DNA of 64,000 bases, from NCBI GenBank assembly GCA_963773585.1, contig CAVZBR010000005.1:1-64000 (forward strand). The letters run 5' to 3'. Position numbers and translations under genes: made by a program. The notes beneath the pieces were generated by a model. It was not told the DNA's origin. It saw only the letters and a program-made list of their open reading frames with translations, and ran no database searches. Of this stretch, positions 1 to 7,976 are shown piece by piece; the first letter of the stretch is position 1; each line of letters starts with the position of its first letter. This stretch comes from CAVXJN01 sp963773585 (GTDB lineage: Bacteria > Pseudomonadota > Gammaproteobacteria > JASBUN01).

Positions 1-156
1 GGCTTCGCTGGAATTGGCAAGTTCCTGATTGCTCTTGACGCGCTGGGCCTGGGCGCCGGCGGTGAGCTTGCCATCCACGAACGCAGCCTCCTGCAATGCC
101 TGGCGGATCACCTGTAACTGTTGGTCATCGATCACGTTGGAAAGCGTCAACAGCAT
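1..156 (-). CDS. piuC: PKHD-type Fe(II)/2-oxoglutarate hydroxylase, N-terminal part
   Basis: Only the first 52 codons are in the window; the gene runs off the left edge. Translating the minus strand from the ATG at 156 gives MLLTLSNVID, then a stretch containing VDGKLTAGAQ and VKSNQEL. This matches the start of the PiuC/YbiX family (PKHD-type hydroxylases), where a VDGR-TTGAQ-VKNNQ segment follows the first helix. These are Fe(II)- and 2-oxoglutarate-dependent dioxygenases often linked to TonB siderophore receptors and iron-limited growth. The catalytic HxD...H residues lie beyond the edge, so activity cannot be judged. It is in the same direction as the next oxygenase gene (382-990), 225 bp away. 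Confidence 0.72.
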   Translation of the reverse strand, partial: MLLTLSNVIDDQQLQVIRQALQEAAFVDGKLTAGAQAQRVKSNQELANSSEA

Positions 157-381
157 GTAGGTTCCTCGCTGGTCGCCGAGCCATGGTACGTGCCAGGATG
201 GTAGCCAGTTCGTGCATGAGCGGCAAACTGCATTGCTGACGGTACGCATTGGGGTCGTCGATACCGCACGGGCGCCGCAATGCAGCCAGATGATTTTTCA
301 GGATGCCGTCGGCAAAGAAGGTCGGGGGGATAGCCGGAATACGCCAAGGGAGCGAGCCAGTTCACCGCCTGAGAGCGGCGT

Positions 382-990
382 TCAGGCGAATACGACCCAG
401 GTCGTGGCAATATATTTTACGCCCTGCTGCAAAACCGCACCGCGATGCTCATGGGTCCAGAACGGCGGAAACAGCAGCATTTTGCCTTTTTCCGGCTTGA
501 TGCGCACGTCCTGAAACAAAAATTCGGTTTCGCCGCCCGGTCCTGCGACATCGTTCAAATACCAAATCACCACCAGCTGGCGTTGCGAGAAATCGTGGCT
601 GCCGCCGTCGATGTGCCAGTGGTAATACTCGCCAGGGTTGGTGCGTTGGATCGCGTATCCCATGTCTTTGAACGACCCTTTGAAATAGGGGTAGCGCTCG
701 CGGAACGTTTTCATCATCAGCGACATCGAGCGGTGCAGGTTGCCGTCTACATCCCGCCAGTCTTCTTTGCCGCTGACGACCAGATCCGTGGAGCGTTTGA
801 TGGAACGCTGCTCTTCGGCGAGTTGTCCGACCCGGCCGAGGTACTGCTGGTCCGTCTTTTCTTCGAAGCGGCGGACCATCTCGTCGCACAGTTGCGGCGG
901 TAGCGCGCCGTCCACCTCGAAGATGAATGAGTTCGGTTTGACCTCGCGGTATTCGTAGGGCAGGACGTAAACGCGGCTGTTTTGGGACAT
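382..990 (-). CDS. 2-oxoglutarate/Fe(II) oxygenase, prolyl 4-hydroxylase-like
   Basis: 202 residues with the double-stranded beta-helix pattern of 2OG-Fe(II) oxygenases. The iron-binding HxD is seen as H126-I-D128 in YYHWHIDGG, the distal histidine in FWTHEHRG (H180 or H182), and a lysine at about 192 (GVKYIATTW) sits where prolyl-4-hydroxylase-like enzymes bind 2-oxoglutarate. Length fits a stand-alone soluble domain; there is no signal peptide. It lies upstream of the PiuC-like gene in the same direction, so two oxygenases of different subfamilies are adjacent. Substrate is unknown: protein prolines, small molecules or alkylated substrates are all possible. Confidence 0.78.
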   Translation of the reverse strand: MSQNSRVYVLPYEYREVKPNSFIFEVDGALPPQLCDEMVRRFEEKTDQQYLGRVGQLAEEQRSIKRSTDLVVSGKEDWRDVDGNLHRSMSLMMKTFRERYPYFKGSFKDMGYAIQRTNPGEYYHWHIDGGSHDFSQRQLVVIWYLNDVAGPGGETEFLFQDVRIKPEKGKMLLFPPFWTHEHRGAVLQQGVKYIATTWVVFA

Positions 991-1070
991 GGCGGTGTGT
1001 CGGCTGTTGGGAGCGCGAAATTGTCGACGCCACGAGCCTTCAGGTCAAACCCTGCGGATTTGCGCCGGCC

Positions 1071-2138
1071 TCAAAGCCGGCCTTCCTGCGCAATTCGTTC
1101 AATGTGACTTTGACACTCCGGCCCATGTCGCTGGTAAACATCGAGCATCTGCAGTGCCACATCGCGCCAGTGTCGTTCGCCACGCTCGGTGACGTCCTGC
1201 AGCGCGCCCAAATCATCCTGTTCAATCCAGCGTTGATACGCGCGCGACAATTCCGGAAAGATCTGCTTGCGCATCGCGCGCAAGTTGCCGAAATAAAAAT
1301 GCAGGCATGCCGGCGTCGGGCTTTCGATCAGTGCCGGTAGTGTCGACACGCAATCTGCCAAGTGATCGCGTACCGCGCGCACCATGAGCTCGGCGGCTGA
1401 ATTGGGCAGTTCCGCCAGCAGGTGATGCCAGTCCTCGCCCAGCAGCCCGCCGGCTTTGATTTCGCCGATTTCATGGAGAATCACGGATTCGGTTTCATTG
1501 TCGGTCATGGCTTCCAGGGCGGAGTCGAGGTTGCGGTCGAAACCGTAGTACCGCACCGCGCGCTCCATCGCGCCTTCCTGCTTGCGCCAATTCCATTCTT
1601 CCACCTTTTCCCAAAGCATACGACGCAGGGATTCGCGCCGGATATAAATGATCCGGTCGTGACTCATGGCCGGTGGGGCGCTCAAGTCGCGGGCGAATTC
1701 ATCTGCCGCCACTAGAATTTCATATTCTTGGTGAGACTCACGGCGCGCCAAGCGGGCGAGAAAGAAATGGGGTCGACAGGACGTACCCAGGCCGCCGCTG
1801 TACACCAGCCCTCGTGGCAGCAACGCTTCGTTGATGGCTGCGGAATGGAATGGGTCGTAGCTCTGGCCGTCGATTACCACGGGCCGGAACGGCTGACCCT
1901 GCAATTGCTCCCACATGGCTTCGCGCTCGACCAGCCAGTCGCCCACGAGGCCGTTGGGCAGCGAACTTTGAAACGGTAACGCCTTTTCCCAGCGGTAATA
2001 TTCGCGCATCTTGAGCAGATACGTGCACATGGTGAAGTTGCCGGCATGTTCAGCGTCGGCGATATGACAATTGGTCTGAACCACTTCCGCAATCTTGGCG
2101 ATCGACGGATCGTTCATGGATGCAATAGATGGTCGCAT
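1071..2138 (-). CDS. Conserved protein of unknown function (355 aa)
   Basis: A 355-residue soluble protein without signal peptide, membrane segment or a nucleotide-binding motif I can recognise. It is rich in Trp, Tyr, Glu and Arg (for example YYRWEKALPF, VEEWNWRKQEG), with conserved-looking acidic/histidine stretches such as ESVILHEIGE and HFYFGNLRAMRK. Coding use matches its neighbours. The ATG at 2138 is 33 nt downstream of a TATAAT-like element on the minus strand (2176-2171), which supports this start; an internal ATG at 2117 is the alternative. I do not recognise the family with confidence and assign no function. Confidence 0.6.
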   Translation of the reverse strand: MRPSIASMNDPSIAKIAEVVQTNCHIADAEHAGNFTMCTYLLKMREYYRWEKALPFQSSLPNGLVGDWLVEREAMWEQLQGQPFRPVVIDGQSYDPFHSAAINEALLPRGLVYSGGLGTSCRPHFFLARLARRESHQEYEILVAADEFARDLSAPPAMSHDRIIYIRRESLRRMLWEKVEEWNWRKQEGAMERAVRYYGFDRNLDSALEAMTDNETESVILHEIGEIKAGGLLGEDWHHLLAELPNSAAELMVRAVRDHLADCVSTLPALIESPTPACLHFYFGNLRAMRKQIFPELSRAYQRWIEQDDLGALQDVTERGERHWRDVALQMLDVYQRHGPECQSHIERIAQEGRL

Positions 2139-2308
2139 GTAAAGCGCATACCCTAGTAAATCACTATGGTATTATACCGTAGCATGATCAGTGGGGTAGC
2201 GCCAACGGATCGGGGCCGTTTCCGATCATGCCATGAGCCGTGCGTTTACGGCTGCTTAGACATAAAATACGGCGCTTTACCGAAAATTCAACACGGAGGA
2301 ACGTCACC

Positions 2309-2881
2309 TTGGCGCTGCGAATCAAAAGCCGCTGGACCGAGCGCGCTAAGCTCAAGCCCACCGAGCAAATGCAAAAGGAAAATGCGCAGGCGCTGGCGTT
2401 CATCTTCTGGCGCATCGCCTTGGAAAAGGCGAAGAACCTGCACGGTGAGCGTTTCGTTTATGACAACGATGTACAGCGCGTGAAGGTGATTGGGGAATAT
2501 CTGGGCATGTTGCTGCAAGTGGCCGACCGGATGGCATTTGACCGCATGGATGAATCCGATCGACGCGAATTCGTCAACTTCCTCGCCCTGCGGCTTTCTG
2601 ACCACATGCAAGACAACGCGGCGGACTTATTTGGTGCCGGGGATTACCGCACGGCCTTCGTCGAAATGTTGAACGTACGCGCCGAGGGTTACGCCGAGAC
2701 CGGCTTTTCGCCCGAGCAGGGAGCAAGCTATGGCTTCCTGCATTTTTTCGGGACTTCCGTGCAGAAGATCATGAGCCATGACCATCATGAGAATCGTTGG
2801 GTGATCGATCAGATCATGGAAGTGGACGGTCCTGACGCAGTGGACAAGGCCATCAAAGCGGTCGAGGATCTATTCAGTTAG
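2309..2881 (+). CDS. Conserved hypothetical protein, TTG start
   Basis: About 190 residues starting MALRIKSRWTERAK. I chose the TTG at 2309 because GGAGGA (2295-2300) lies 8 nt before it; the longer reading from 2240 has no ribosome-binding site and an atypical Arg-rich N-terminus. The protein is largely helical and charged, with no signal peptide or transmembrane segment; ALAFIFWRIALEKAKNLHGERF and the C-terminal HDHHENRWVIDQIMEVDG are its most distinctive parts. A strong terminator follows at once, so it is probably a single-gene unit. Function unknown. Confidence 0.6.
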   Translation: MALRIKSRWTERAKLKPTEQMQKENAQALAFIFWRIALEKAKNLHGERFVYDNDVQRVKVIGEYLGMLLQVADRMAFDRMDESDRREFVNFLALRLSDHMQDNAADLFGAGDYRTAFVEMLNVRAEGYAETGFSPEQGASYGFLHFFGTSVQKIMSHDHHENRWVIDQIMEVDGPDAVDKAIKAVEDLFS

Positions 2882-2906
2882 TCCCTCGCGGCTTATGCAC
2901 CGGCAA

Positions 2907-2940
2907 TAAAAAAGCGGGATCGTGTCCCGCTTTTTTATTT
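2907..2940 (+). terminator. Rho-independent terminator, probably bidirectional
   Basis: The perfect stem AAAAAAGCGGGA / TCCCGCTTTTTT has a five-base loop and a T-rich tail. A-runs and T-runs flank both sides, so it can serve the plus-strand gene ending at 2881 and the minus-strand gene ending at 2964. Confidence 0.9.
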
Positions 2941-2963
2941 TCGGCCATGCCACGAGCCTGTTT

Positions 2964-3161
2964 TTATTTCTTGGCCCAGTTCTTGGCATTATCGATGGTC
3001 TTGCCTTCACCATCTTCATAGCCGGCTTCGTAGGCCTCGGTAATGCGCTGTTCTTCGCGCTTGGGATTGCCAAGAAAACCGCCGATCCAACCCTGGACGT
3101 ACTCTGGGTCAGCGCCCATTTCTTCCAGTTTCGTGATCGTCTCGTAGTACATGGGATCCAT
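2964..3161 (-). CDS. Small acidic hypothetical protein (65 aa)
   Basis: 65 residues, MDPMYYETITKLEEMG..., ending in a KNWAKK tail. The ATG at 3161 is preceded by GGAG in the sequence GTAGGAGATAGCT, a good ribosome-binding site. The protein is acidic, without cysteines, signal peptide or membrane segment; the GADPEYVQGWIGGFLGNPKREEQR portion looks like a compact helical domain. Its stop codon faces the shared terminator at 2907-2940. I know of no function. Confidence 0.6.
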   Translation of the reverse strand: MDPMYYETITKLEEMGADPEYVQGWIGGFLGNPKREEQRITEAYEAGYEDGEGKTIDNAKNWAKK

Positions 3162-3634
3162 AGCTATCTCCTACGATACTTGCCTCTGGTAACATGCGCC
3201 CACCGTCACATGCAGGGTAAAATTTCAAAGCCACGCATTATCGCATATTAGACAAAAACGGCAAGCAAGATGGAGCAATTGAGGATATGGGATGGTCTGG
3301 TGCTTGCGGCGCCCAACTGAGCGCGGACGGTTTCGGATTGGGCGCAGTGTAGTATCCTGCGTGGCGAGCGGATGATGAATCAGCCGGCCAACCGTTCCCC
3401 GCCGAACTGGCCCGCGGGTCGAGACGGGTGGCTGTCTGCAGGGCCGCGACGATTGGCAGTGGCCGTGCTGAGCGTAGACAGGCGCTGTTTGGTTCGGACA
3501 CCGGCGCTATGCCGCTAATAATCATAATAAATCTCCAGTATTTAGCTGGGGAGCAGTGGCCACGGCGTGTCCCGATCCCGCAACGGTATAATGCCCGGTG
3601 CTCTGCAAGCAGAACGAAAACGTGAGGAGAGCGA
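3162..3634. other. Intergenic region with promoter for grxC
   Basis: No convincing gene in about 470 bp; short frames on both strands have atypical composition. A good -10 hexamer TATAAT is at 3587-3592, 43 bp before the grxC start codon, without a clear -35 element. Upstream of the minus-strand small gene no promoter is obvious. Confidence 0.4.
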
Positions 3635-3895
3635 ATGGCCAACGTATTAATGTATTGCACCGCCATCTGCCCTTACTGCGTGCGAGCGGAACAGTTGCTG
3701 CGCCGCAAGGGTGTCGAGCAGTTGGAAAAGGTCCGCATCGATCTGGACGCGGCCCGTTTTCAGGAAATGTTGGACCGGGCTCAGGGACGCCGCACGGTAC
3801 CGCAAATATTCATCGGCGACGTTCATGTCGGCGGCTACGATGACATGGTGGAGTTGGAGATGGCAGGCGAGTTGGATCCGCTGCTGGCCTCTTGA
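3635..3895 (+). CDS. grxC: Glutaredoxin 3
   Basis: 86 residues with the dithiol active site C12-P-Y-C15, the cis-proline segment RRTVPQIFIGD and the glutathione-binding GGYDDM motif, all typical of GrxC. It reduces mixed glutathione disulfides in the cytoplasm using electrons from glutathione. The ATG follows GTGAGGAGAGCGA, a strong ribosome-binding site. In many proteobacteria grxC lies near secB; here it precedes the DsrS-like gene by 51 bp in the same direction, so co-transcription is possible. Confidence 0.95.
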   Translation: MANVLMYCTAICPYCVRAEQLLRRKGVEQLEKVRIDLDAARFQEMLDRAQGRRTVPQIFIGDVHVGGYDDMVELEMAGELDPLLAS

Positions 3896-3946
3896 GTCCT
3901 CGAACCGCAACCAAAAAGGCGACTCCTGATTTCGCCGCATTCGAGT

Positions 3947-5086
3947 ATGGACCTATCAAACGAAGACAGTTTGCGCCTGAACGTGTTGCTCGCCAACGCG
4001 GTCGCAGTGCGCATCGATGAAGGCGCGTTGTTGGTGTACGGGCTCGCAAATTCAGGTGACGAGGCCAAGATTCAACTGAATCCCAACTGCCGGGCGGACC
4101 AGTACGTGCGTCGCGTCCGTGAATTGTTGTCGAGCCACGTGCTGGGTTCACCGGGCGGATACCCGGTCTTTTTGAAGCGCTGGACCCGAATGGGCCAGGC
4201 GGCGGGCGCCCGTCTCGGGGACCTGTTGATGTTGGGCGAGCCCGAGGCGGTCATCGCCGTGAGTGGCGCCGCCGGATTGACCGATGAACTCGCCTACCGT
4301 GCCTGGTGGGCCATGCCCGATGCAGCCAATGCGCGGCGCATGCTGGCCCGCGAGTGTGTGGTGCACGGGCGCATGGGCCCGATGCTGGCAGAGTTTCTGT
4401 TGGAGTTTCTCCCGTTCGAAGAAGAGGCCCGGGACATCATCGAGAGCGTGCGTTTGGTGCTGCAGGAAAATCTGATCGACGAGCAAGCACGCACTGACCT
4501 GTGGCATCGGGGACGACAAAAAAGCGTATTCCGAATCGGATTTCTGCAAGCGCTACCTGACGATCTACCCGAACAGGACCAGCCGAGACCCGACTTTGAG
4601 CTGCATCGCGCGCGCCTCCAGGCGTTGGCTGGCCAGGACAATGCCTGCGCCGGCTTGTTGCTGCGAGTTTTGTCGGCACAGGGACAGGCGTACCTGCGCA
4701 CCTGTGAACACGTGTTCAAAAAGCCCAGCAATCAGGACGCGGTGTGCGCGCTGTTGGACACCATTGGCGAATATTTCGCTCAGGCGCGGATTTCGCCGCT
4801 GCACTACACCGATATCGATGTGTTGTTGCGCGACCGGGAGTCCTGGTTCGAGCAGTCTCCGCAGGTCGATGCCCAGGCATTTGAACGGGCTTGCGCCCTT
4901 CGTGAACAGGTGCCCGAGTTGGAAGCGGAAGTGCAAGCACTGGTGGCGTTGGCGCAAGTGGGCGAACCGCTGGTGCGCCAGTTATTTGCTCACACCGATG
5001 CCATCGGCAGCGTGATGCGTAAGAAGCTGGAACCGATTACCAAACCCATTGCCCAACAACTGGCCGTGTTGCGCGGCCAGGGTTGA
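3947..5086 (+). CDS. dsrS: DsrS-like protein of sulfur oxidisers
   Basis: 379 residues, soluble, beginning MDLSNEDSLRLNVLLANAVAVRIDE. The N-terminal pattern (SLRLNVLLAN, RIDEG, VYGL) and the length agree with my memory of DsrS, a protein encoded with the reverse-acting dissimilatory sulfite reductase genes in sulfur-oxidising proteobacteria such as Allochromatium. Its biochemical role is not settled; a regulatory or post-transcriptional function has been discussed. No Dsr enzyme genes are in this window, so the gene is separate from any dsr cluster. The next gene starts 7 bp after its stop, so the two are probably co-transcribed. Confidence 0.55.
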   Translation: MDLSNEDSLRLNVLLANAVAVRIDEGALLVYGLANSGDEAKIQLNPNCRADQYVRRVRELLSSHVLGSPGGYPVFLKRWTRMGQAAGARLGDLLMLGEPEAVIAVSGAAGLTDELAYRAWWAMPDAANARRMLARECVVHGRMGPMLAEFLLEFLPFEEEARDIIESVRLVLQENLIDEQARTDLWHRGRQKSVFRIGFLQALPDDLPEQDQPRPDFELHRARLQALAGQDNACAGLLLRVLSAQGQAYLRTCEHVFKKPSNQDAVCALLDTIGEYFAQARISPLHYTDIDVLLRDRESWFEQSPQVDAQAFERACALREQVPELEAEVQALVALAQVGEPLVRQLFAHTDAIGSVMRKKLEPITKPIAQQLAVLRGQG

Positions 5087-5093
5087 GACGGAC

Positions 5094-5636
5094 ATGGCGA
5101 AACTTCACATCATCCGGGTTTCGCTGACCGCGCACCTGAAGGTGTCGGAAGAACTCATGGCGCAGCACTTGGCGGCATCTCCCGCGGTGGTCGGTGACGA
5201 ATTGGCGCGTCAAGTGAGCGCCTATGCGCGCGACCACAAGCTCGGCTATTACCCCGCTTTGGAGTTTTTCGACGACATCGACGACGGAATCGATTCCGAC
5301 CTTATCGACACTGTCCGCGGTATTGCCTGGTTTCTAGGCAATCTCGCCGAAGCTGAAATCCAGCAGCGTTTGCGCGCTGCGTTCTCCGATGTCGAAATCC
5401 AGGATCTGAGGTTGTTGGCGTTTACCATGCCCCAGGTCCGTCCGAGCCAACCGAATGCGTTGATCGATTTGGCGGCGCACTTCACTCCCGATACTCTCAA
5501 AGCGGTGCTGCAGCTTTCGAACTTCGAAAAGCGGCCGGATATCGAAGGCACGGAAAAGCTCGCCGAGCACAAAGTCCTGCGCTGGCTGGAGCCCCATTTC
5601 GAATCGGTCCAGATTACGAATTCCCATCTCGTGTGA
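5094..5636 (+). CDS. Hypothetical protein in operon with dsrS-like gene
   Basis: 180 residues from ATG 5094 (MAKLHIIRVSLT). I preferred this start over the longer reading from 5049 because it avoids overlap with the preceding gene and the longer N-terminus looks non-coding. The product is soluble with acidic patches (FFDDIDDGIDSDLID) and a C-terminal RWLEPHFESVQITNSH. No motif recognised. The 7 bp spacing from the dsrS-like gene suggests a shared transcript and possibly a shared process. Confidence 0.6.
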   Translation: MAKLHIIRVSLTAHLKVSEELMAQHLAASPAVVGDELARQVSAYARDHKLGYYPALEFFDDIDDGIDSDLIDTVRGIAWFLGNLAEAEIQQRLRAAFSDVEIQDLRLLAFTMPQVRPSQPNALIDLAAHFTPDTLKAVLQLSNFEKRPDIEGTEKLAEHKVLRWLEPHFESVQITNSHLV

Positions 5637-5714
5637 GTCCTTAGGCTGCGAGGCTGCTCGCACCAAGCCGGTGCGTCATCGCCCGTAGCCACGACGTAGT
5701 TCCTCGTCTGGCGC

Positions 5715-5730
5715 TGGCACCGTTCTTGCT
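5715..5730 (+). promoter_or_regulatory. Sigma-54 -24/-12 promoter of nasT-nasS
   Basis: TGGCACCGTTCTTGCT matches the sigma-54 consensus TGGCAC-N5-TTGCW at every conserved base, with GG-N10-GC spacing. It lies 17 bp before the nasT ATG, so the predicted transcript would have a leader of only a few bases. NtrC control under nitrogen limitation is the expected reading, by inference from the gene content. Confidence 0.75.
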
Positions 5731-5746
5731 GATCTGAGTCAACACC

Positions 5747-6352
5747 ATGAACAAACATGATTCAACCAACGTCGGCGGATTGCGTGTCATGCTCGTCGAC
5801 CGGGACCGTGCTCGTTCGGTAGTGCTGCAGCGCGCGCTCACCGATGCCGGCTATCTGGTGGTGGCGCGCGTGGCCGCCAGCGAAGATCTCGCCCAGCGTG
5901 TGCGCGAAGTGGCCCCCGACGTCATCATTATCGACATGGACTCCCCCGATCGCGACACGTTGGAGCACATGCACAGTATTACCCGGGAACAGCCGCGGCC
6001 GATCGTCATGTTCGCCGAGGAGGACGACGCCGACACCATCGACAAGGCGGTGCGCGCCGGGGTGAGCGCTTATGTCGTGGACGGCCTCAGCGGCCCGCGG
6101 GTAAAACCGATCGTCGACGTCGCGATCGCCCGCTTTCGCGAATTCCAGGCGCTGCGCCGCGAGTTGGACGAGGTGCGCAACACGCTAGCAGATCGGAAGG
6201 TCGTGGACAAAGCCAAGGGAATTATCATGAAACAACGCGGCTGCGACGAAGAGCAGGCGTATCGGGCGTTACGAAAACTGGCTATGGATCGTAATCAACG
6301 TATTGCGGATGCTGCGCGCGATGTCATCGGCGTGGCGCAGTTATTCGAGTAA
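5747..6352 (+). CDS. nasT: Nitrate-responsive ANTAR antiterminator NasT
   Basis: 201 residues with an N-terminal receiver-like domain (VMLVDRDRA; phospho-acceptor-like D63 in IIIDMDSP) and a C-terminal ANTAR RNA-binding domain. The ANTAR part shows its usual features: AKGIIMKQRGCDEEQAYRALRKLAM followed by a helix with NQRIADAARDVI. NasT proteins bind paired hexaloop hairpins in the leader of nitrate assimilation mRNAs and prevent termination; NasS holds NasT inactive until nitrate or nitrite binds. The stop codon overlaps the first possible ATG of nasS by one base. The expected RNA target is present 1.5 kb downstream at 7843-7945. Confidence 0.93.
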   Translation: MNKHDSTNVGGLRVMLVDRDRARSVVLQRALTDAGYLVVARVAASEDLAQRVREVAPDVIIIDMDSPDRDTLEHMHSITREQPRPIVMFAEEDDADTIDKAVRAGVSAYVVDGLSGPRVKPIVDVAIARFREFQALRRELDEVRNTLADRKVVDKAKGIIMKQRGCDEEQAYRALRKLAMDRNQRIADAARDVIGVAQLFE

Positions 6353-7674
6353 TGGGAACGAGGGCCATGACTGAATCGAATGGTACCGGTACACAGGAAC
6401 TGCGCGGCGCCGCCGAGCCCGAGAAGCGCACAATCAAGATCGGTTTGATTCCACTGAGCGACTGTGCGCCTCTGGTGGTGGGCGTGGCGAAAGGGTTCTT
6501 CGAACGGCAGGGTCTGGAAGTGGAGCTTTCCAGTGAAGCTTCGTGGGCCAACATCCGTGACAAGGTGGCGATCGGCGCCTTGGACGGGGCGCAAATGCTG
6601 GCCGCAATGCCGATAGCGTCGACGCTGGGCTTGGGCGCGTTGCACCGTCCGATGGTGACGGCATTCAGCATGGGATTGAACGGCAACGCGATTACCGTCA
6701 GCAACGCATTATACGCGCGCATGTGCGCCATCGATGCCGTTGCCGCGAACGATCCGGTCGGATCGGCGCAAGTTCTCAAAGCGCTCGTGGATCAGGACCG
6801 CAAAGCCGGTCGTCCGCCCATGACCTTTGCCGTGGTCTATCCGTTTTCGAACCACAATTATCAACTTCGCTATTGGCTGGCCGCGGGTGGCATCGACCCG
6901 GACCGGGATGTGTATCTGATCGTGGTGCCGCCTCCGAAGATGGTTTCACACCTGGAAGCCGGCAGCATCGACGGATACTGCGTCGGCGAGCCGTGGAACG
7001 CGTTCGCAGTCAAGCGAGGCGTCGGTCGCGCCATGTTGACCGGATATCAAGTCTGGAACAACAGTCCTGAAAAAGTTTTTGGCGTCACCGAACAATGGGC
7101 GGATACATACCCCAATACGCACCGCTCGGTGTTGCGGGCGTTGCTGGAAGCGTGCCGCTGGCTGGACGCTTCGGAGCATCGCATGGCGGTGGTGGACTTG
7201 TTATCGGAATCCGGCTTCATGAATGTGCCGCGCGAGGTGTTGCGCATGTCCATGGCGGGCACTTTTCAATACGGTCGTGACGAAATGCCGCGCGAGACTC
7301 CGGATTTCAATGTCTTCTATCGCTACGCAGCCACATTTCCCTGGCGCTCACACGCGCAATGGATGATCGGGCAGATGGTTCGTTGGGGGCAGACCCGCGG
7401 GGTGAAGGACAGCGAAGCCGTGGCGCGACGAGTGTATCGTACCGAGCTTTACCGCGAAGTTGCGCAACAGTTGCAATTGCCGTATCCGACTATCGACAGC
7501 AAGAGCGAAGGACTGCACGAGGGACCGTGGACCCTGACACAAGCCAGTTCGCCGATCGACATGGGCGCAGACCGGTTTTTGGACGGCGCAGTCTTCTCCC
7601 CATCGGATTGGCGCGCCTATCTCGACTCGTTCGCCGTCTCCCGCATGCGCGGTGCAGGTGAAGGGGCTGCCTGA
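6352..7674 (+). CDS. nasS: Nitrate sensor NasS (NrtA-like, no signal peptide)
   Basis: Up to 440 residues, homologous to NrtA substrate-binding proteins (IGLIPLSDCAPLVVGVAKGFFERQGL, ELSSEASWANIRDKVAIGALDGAQML, GYCVGEPWNAFAVKRGVG) but lacking a signal peptide, as expected of the cytoplasmic sensor NasS. In the NasS-NasT pair it senses nitrate/nitrite and releases the antiterminator. Two starts are possible: ATG 6352, overlapping the nasT stop, or ATG 6367 (MTESNG). About half of its sequence can be aligned by eye with NrtA encoded at 7977, which supports a common ancestry of sensor and transporter component. Confidence 0.88.
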   Translation: MGTRAMTESNGTGTQELRGAAEPEKRTIKIGLIPLSDCAPLVVGVAKGFFERQGLEVELSSEASWANIRDKVAIGALDGAQMLAAMPIASTLGLGALHRPMVTAFSMGLNGNAITVSNALYARMCAIDAVAANDPVGSAQVLKALVDQDRKAGRPPMTFAVVYPFSNHNYQLRYWLAAGGIDPDRDVYLIVVPPPKMVSHLEAGSIDGYCVGEPWNAFAVKRGVGRAMLTGYQVWNNSPEKVFGVTEQWADTYPNTHRSVLRALLEACRWLDASEHRMAVVDLLSESGFMNVPREVLRMSMAGTFQYGRDEMPRETPDFNVFYRYAATFPWRSHAQWMIGQMVRWGQTRGVKDSEAVARRVYRTELYREVAQQLQLPYPTIDSKSEGLHEGPWTLTQASSPIDMGADRFLDGAVFSPSDWRAYLDSFAVSRMRGAGEGAA

Positions 7675-7806
7675 GGCGAACCACGCTCGCGCTATGCCCC
7701 AAAACTACGCATGGCAGTTCCGCGTGAACCGTTTTGAAGCGCAGTGTCGTGTTGGCAGGGGTGCTGCGCATCCACTCGCCACTGAAGAATCAGACGCTTA
7801 TCAGCT

Positions 7807-7823
7807 TGGCACGGCGTGTGCTT
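7807..7823 (+). promoter_or_regulatory. Sigma-54 promoter candidate of the nrt-nir-nas operon
   Basis: TGGCACGGCGTGTGCTT has a perfect -24 half (TGGCACG) and GG-N10-GC spacing; the -12 half is GTGCT instead of TTGCT. Its predicted start near 7832-7834 would place the first ANTAR hairpin only about 10 nt into the transcript. A second, weaker candidate with the same spacing, TGGCAGGGGTGCTGC, is at 7753-7767. Confidence 0.6.
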
Positions 7824-7842
7824 AGCAACCATGCAGAATCCC

Positions 7843-7945
7843 GAGCGGCCAACGGCGGTCGTTCCTGAGCACATTTCGATAGGGAAGGGCAACGGCGCCC
7901 GGACATGAGCATTCATTCGTGCTTGTGTACCGGGCGCTTTTTTTT
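7843..7945 (+). promoter_or_regulatory. ANTAR-controlled antitermination leader of nrtA
   Basis: Two hairpins have identical hexanucleotide loops AACGGC, with A at loop position 1 and G at position 4, as ANTAR proteins require. The first (7843-7864) has an 8-bp stem GAGCGGCC/GGTCGTTC with G-U pairs, the second (7887-7900) a GGGC/GCCC stem. The loop and 3' arm of the second hairpin overlap the 5' arm (7895-7902, GCGCCCGG) of a perfect terminator that closes with CCGGGCGC (7930-7937) and eight T. Formation of the second hairpin therefore blocks the terminator, so NasT binding should allow read-through into nrtA. The 22-nt linker between the hairpins is rather long for the class. Confidence 0.88.
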
Positions 7946-7976
7946 GCGCGATAGAAACCGGCTGTGAGGCAAATCG

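Noticed and set aside
147..410. 87-residue minus-strand frame between the two oxygenase genes
   Set aside because: It starts and ends inside the neighbouring genes, has no ribosome-binding site, and its composition is not protein-like. Another frame in the gap (FFADGILKNHLAALRRP) looks more natural but has no start codon.
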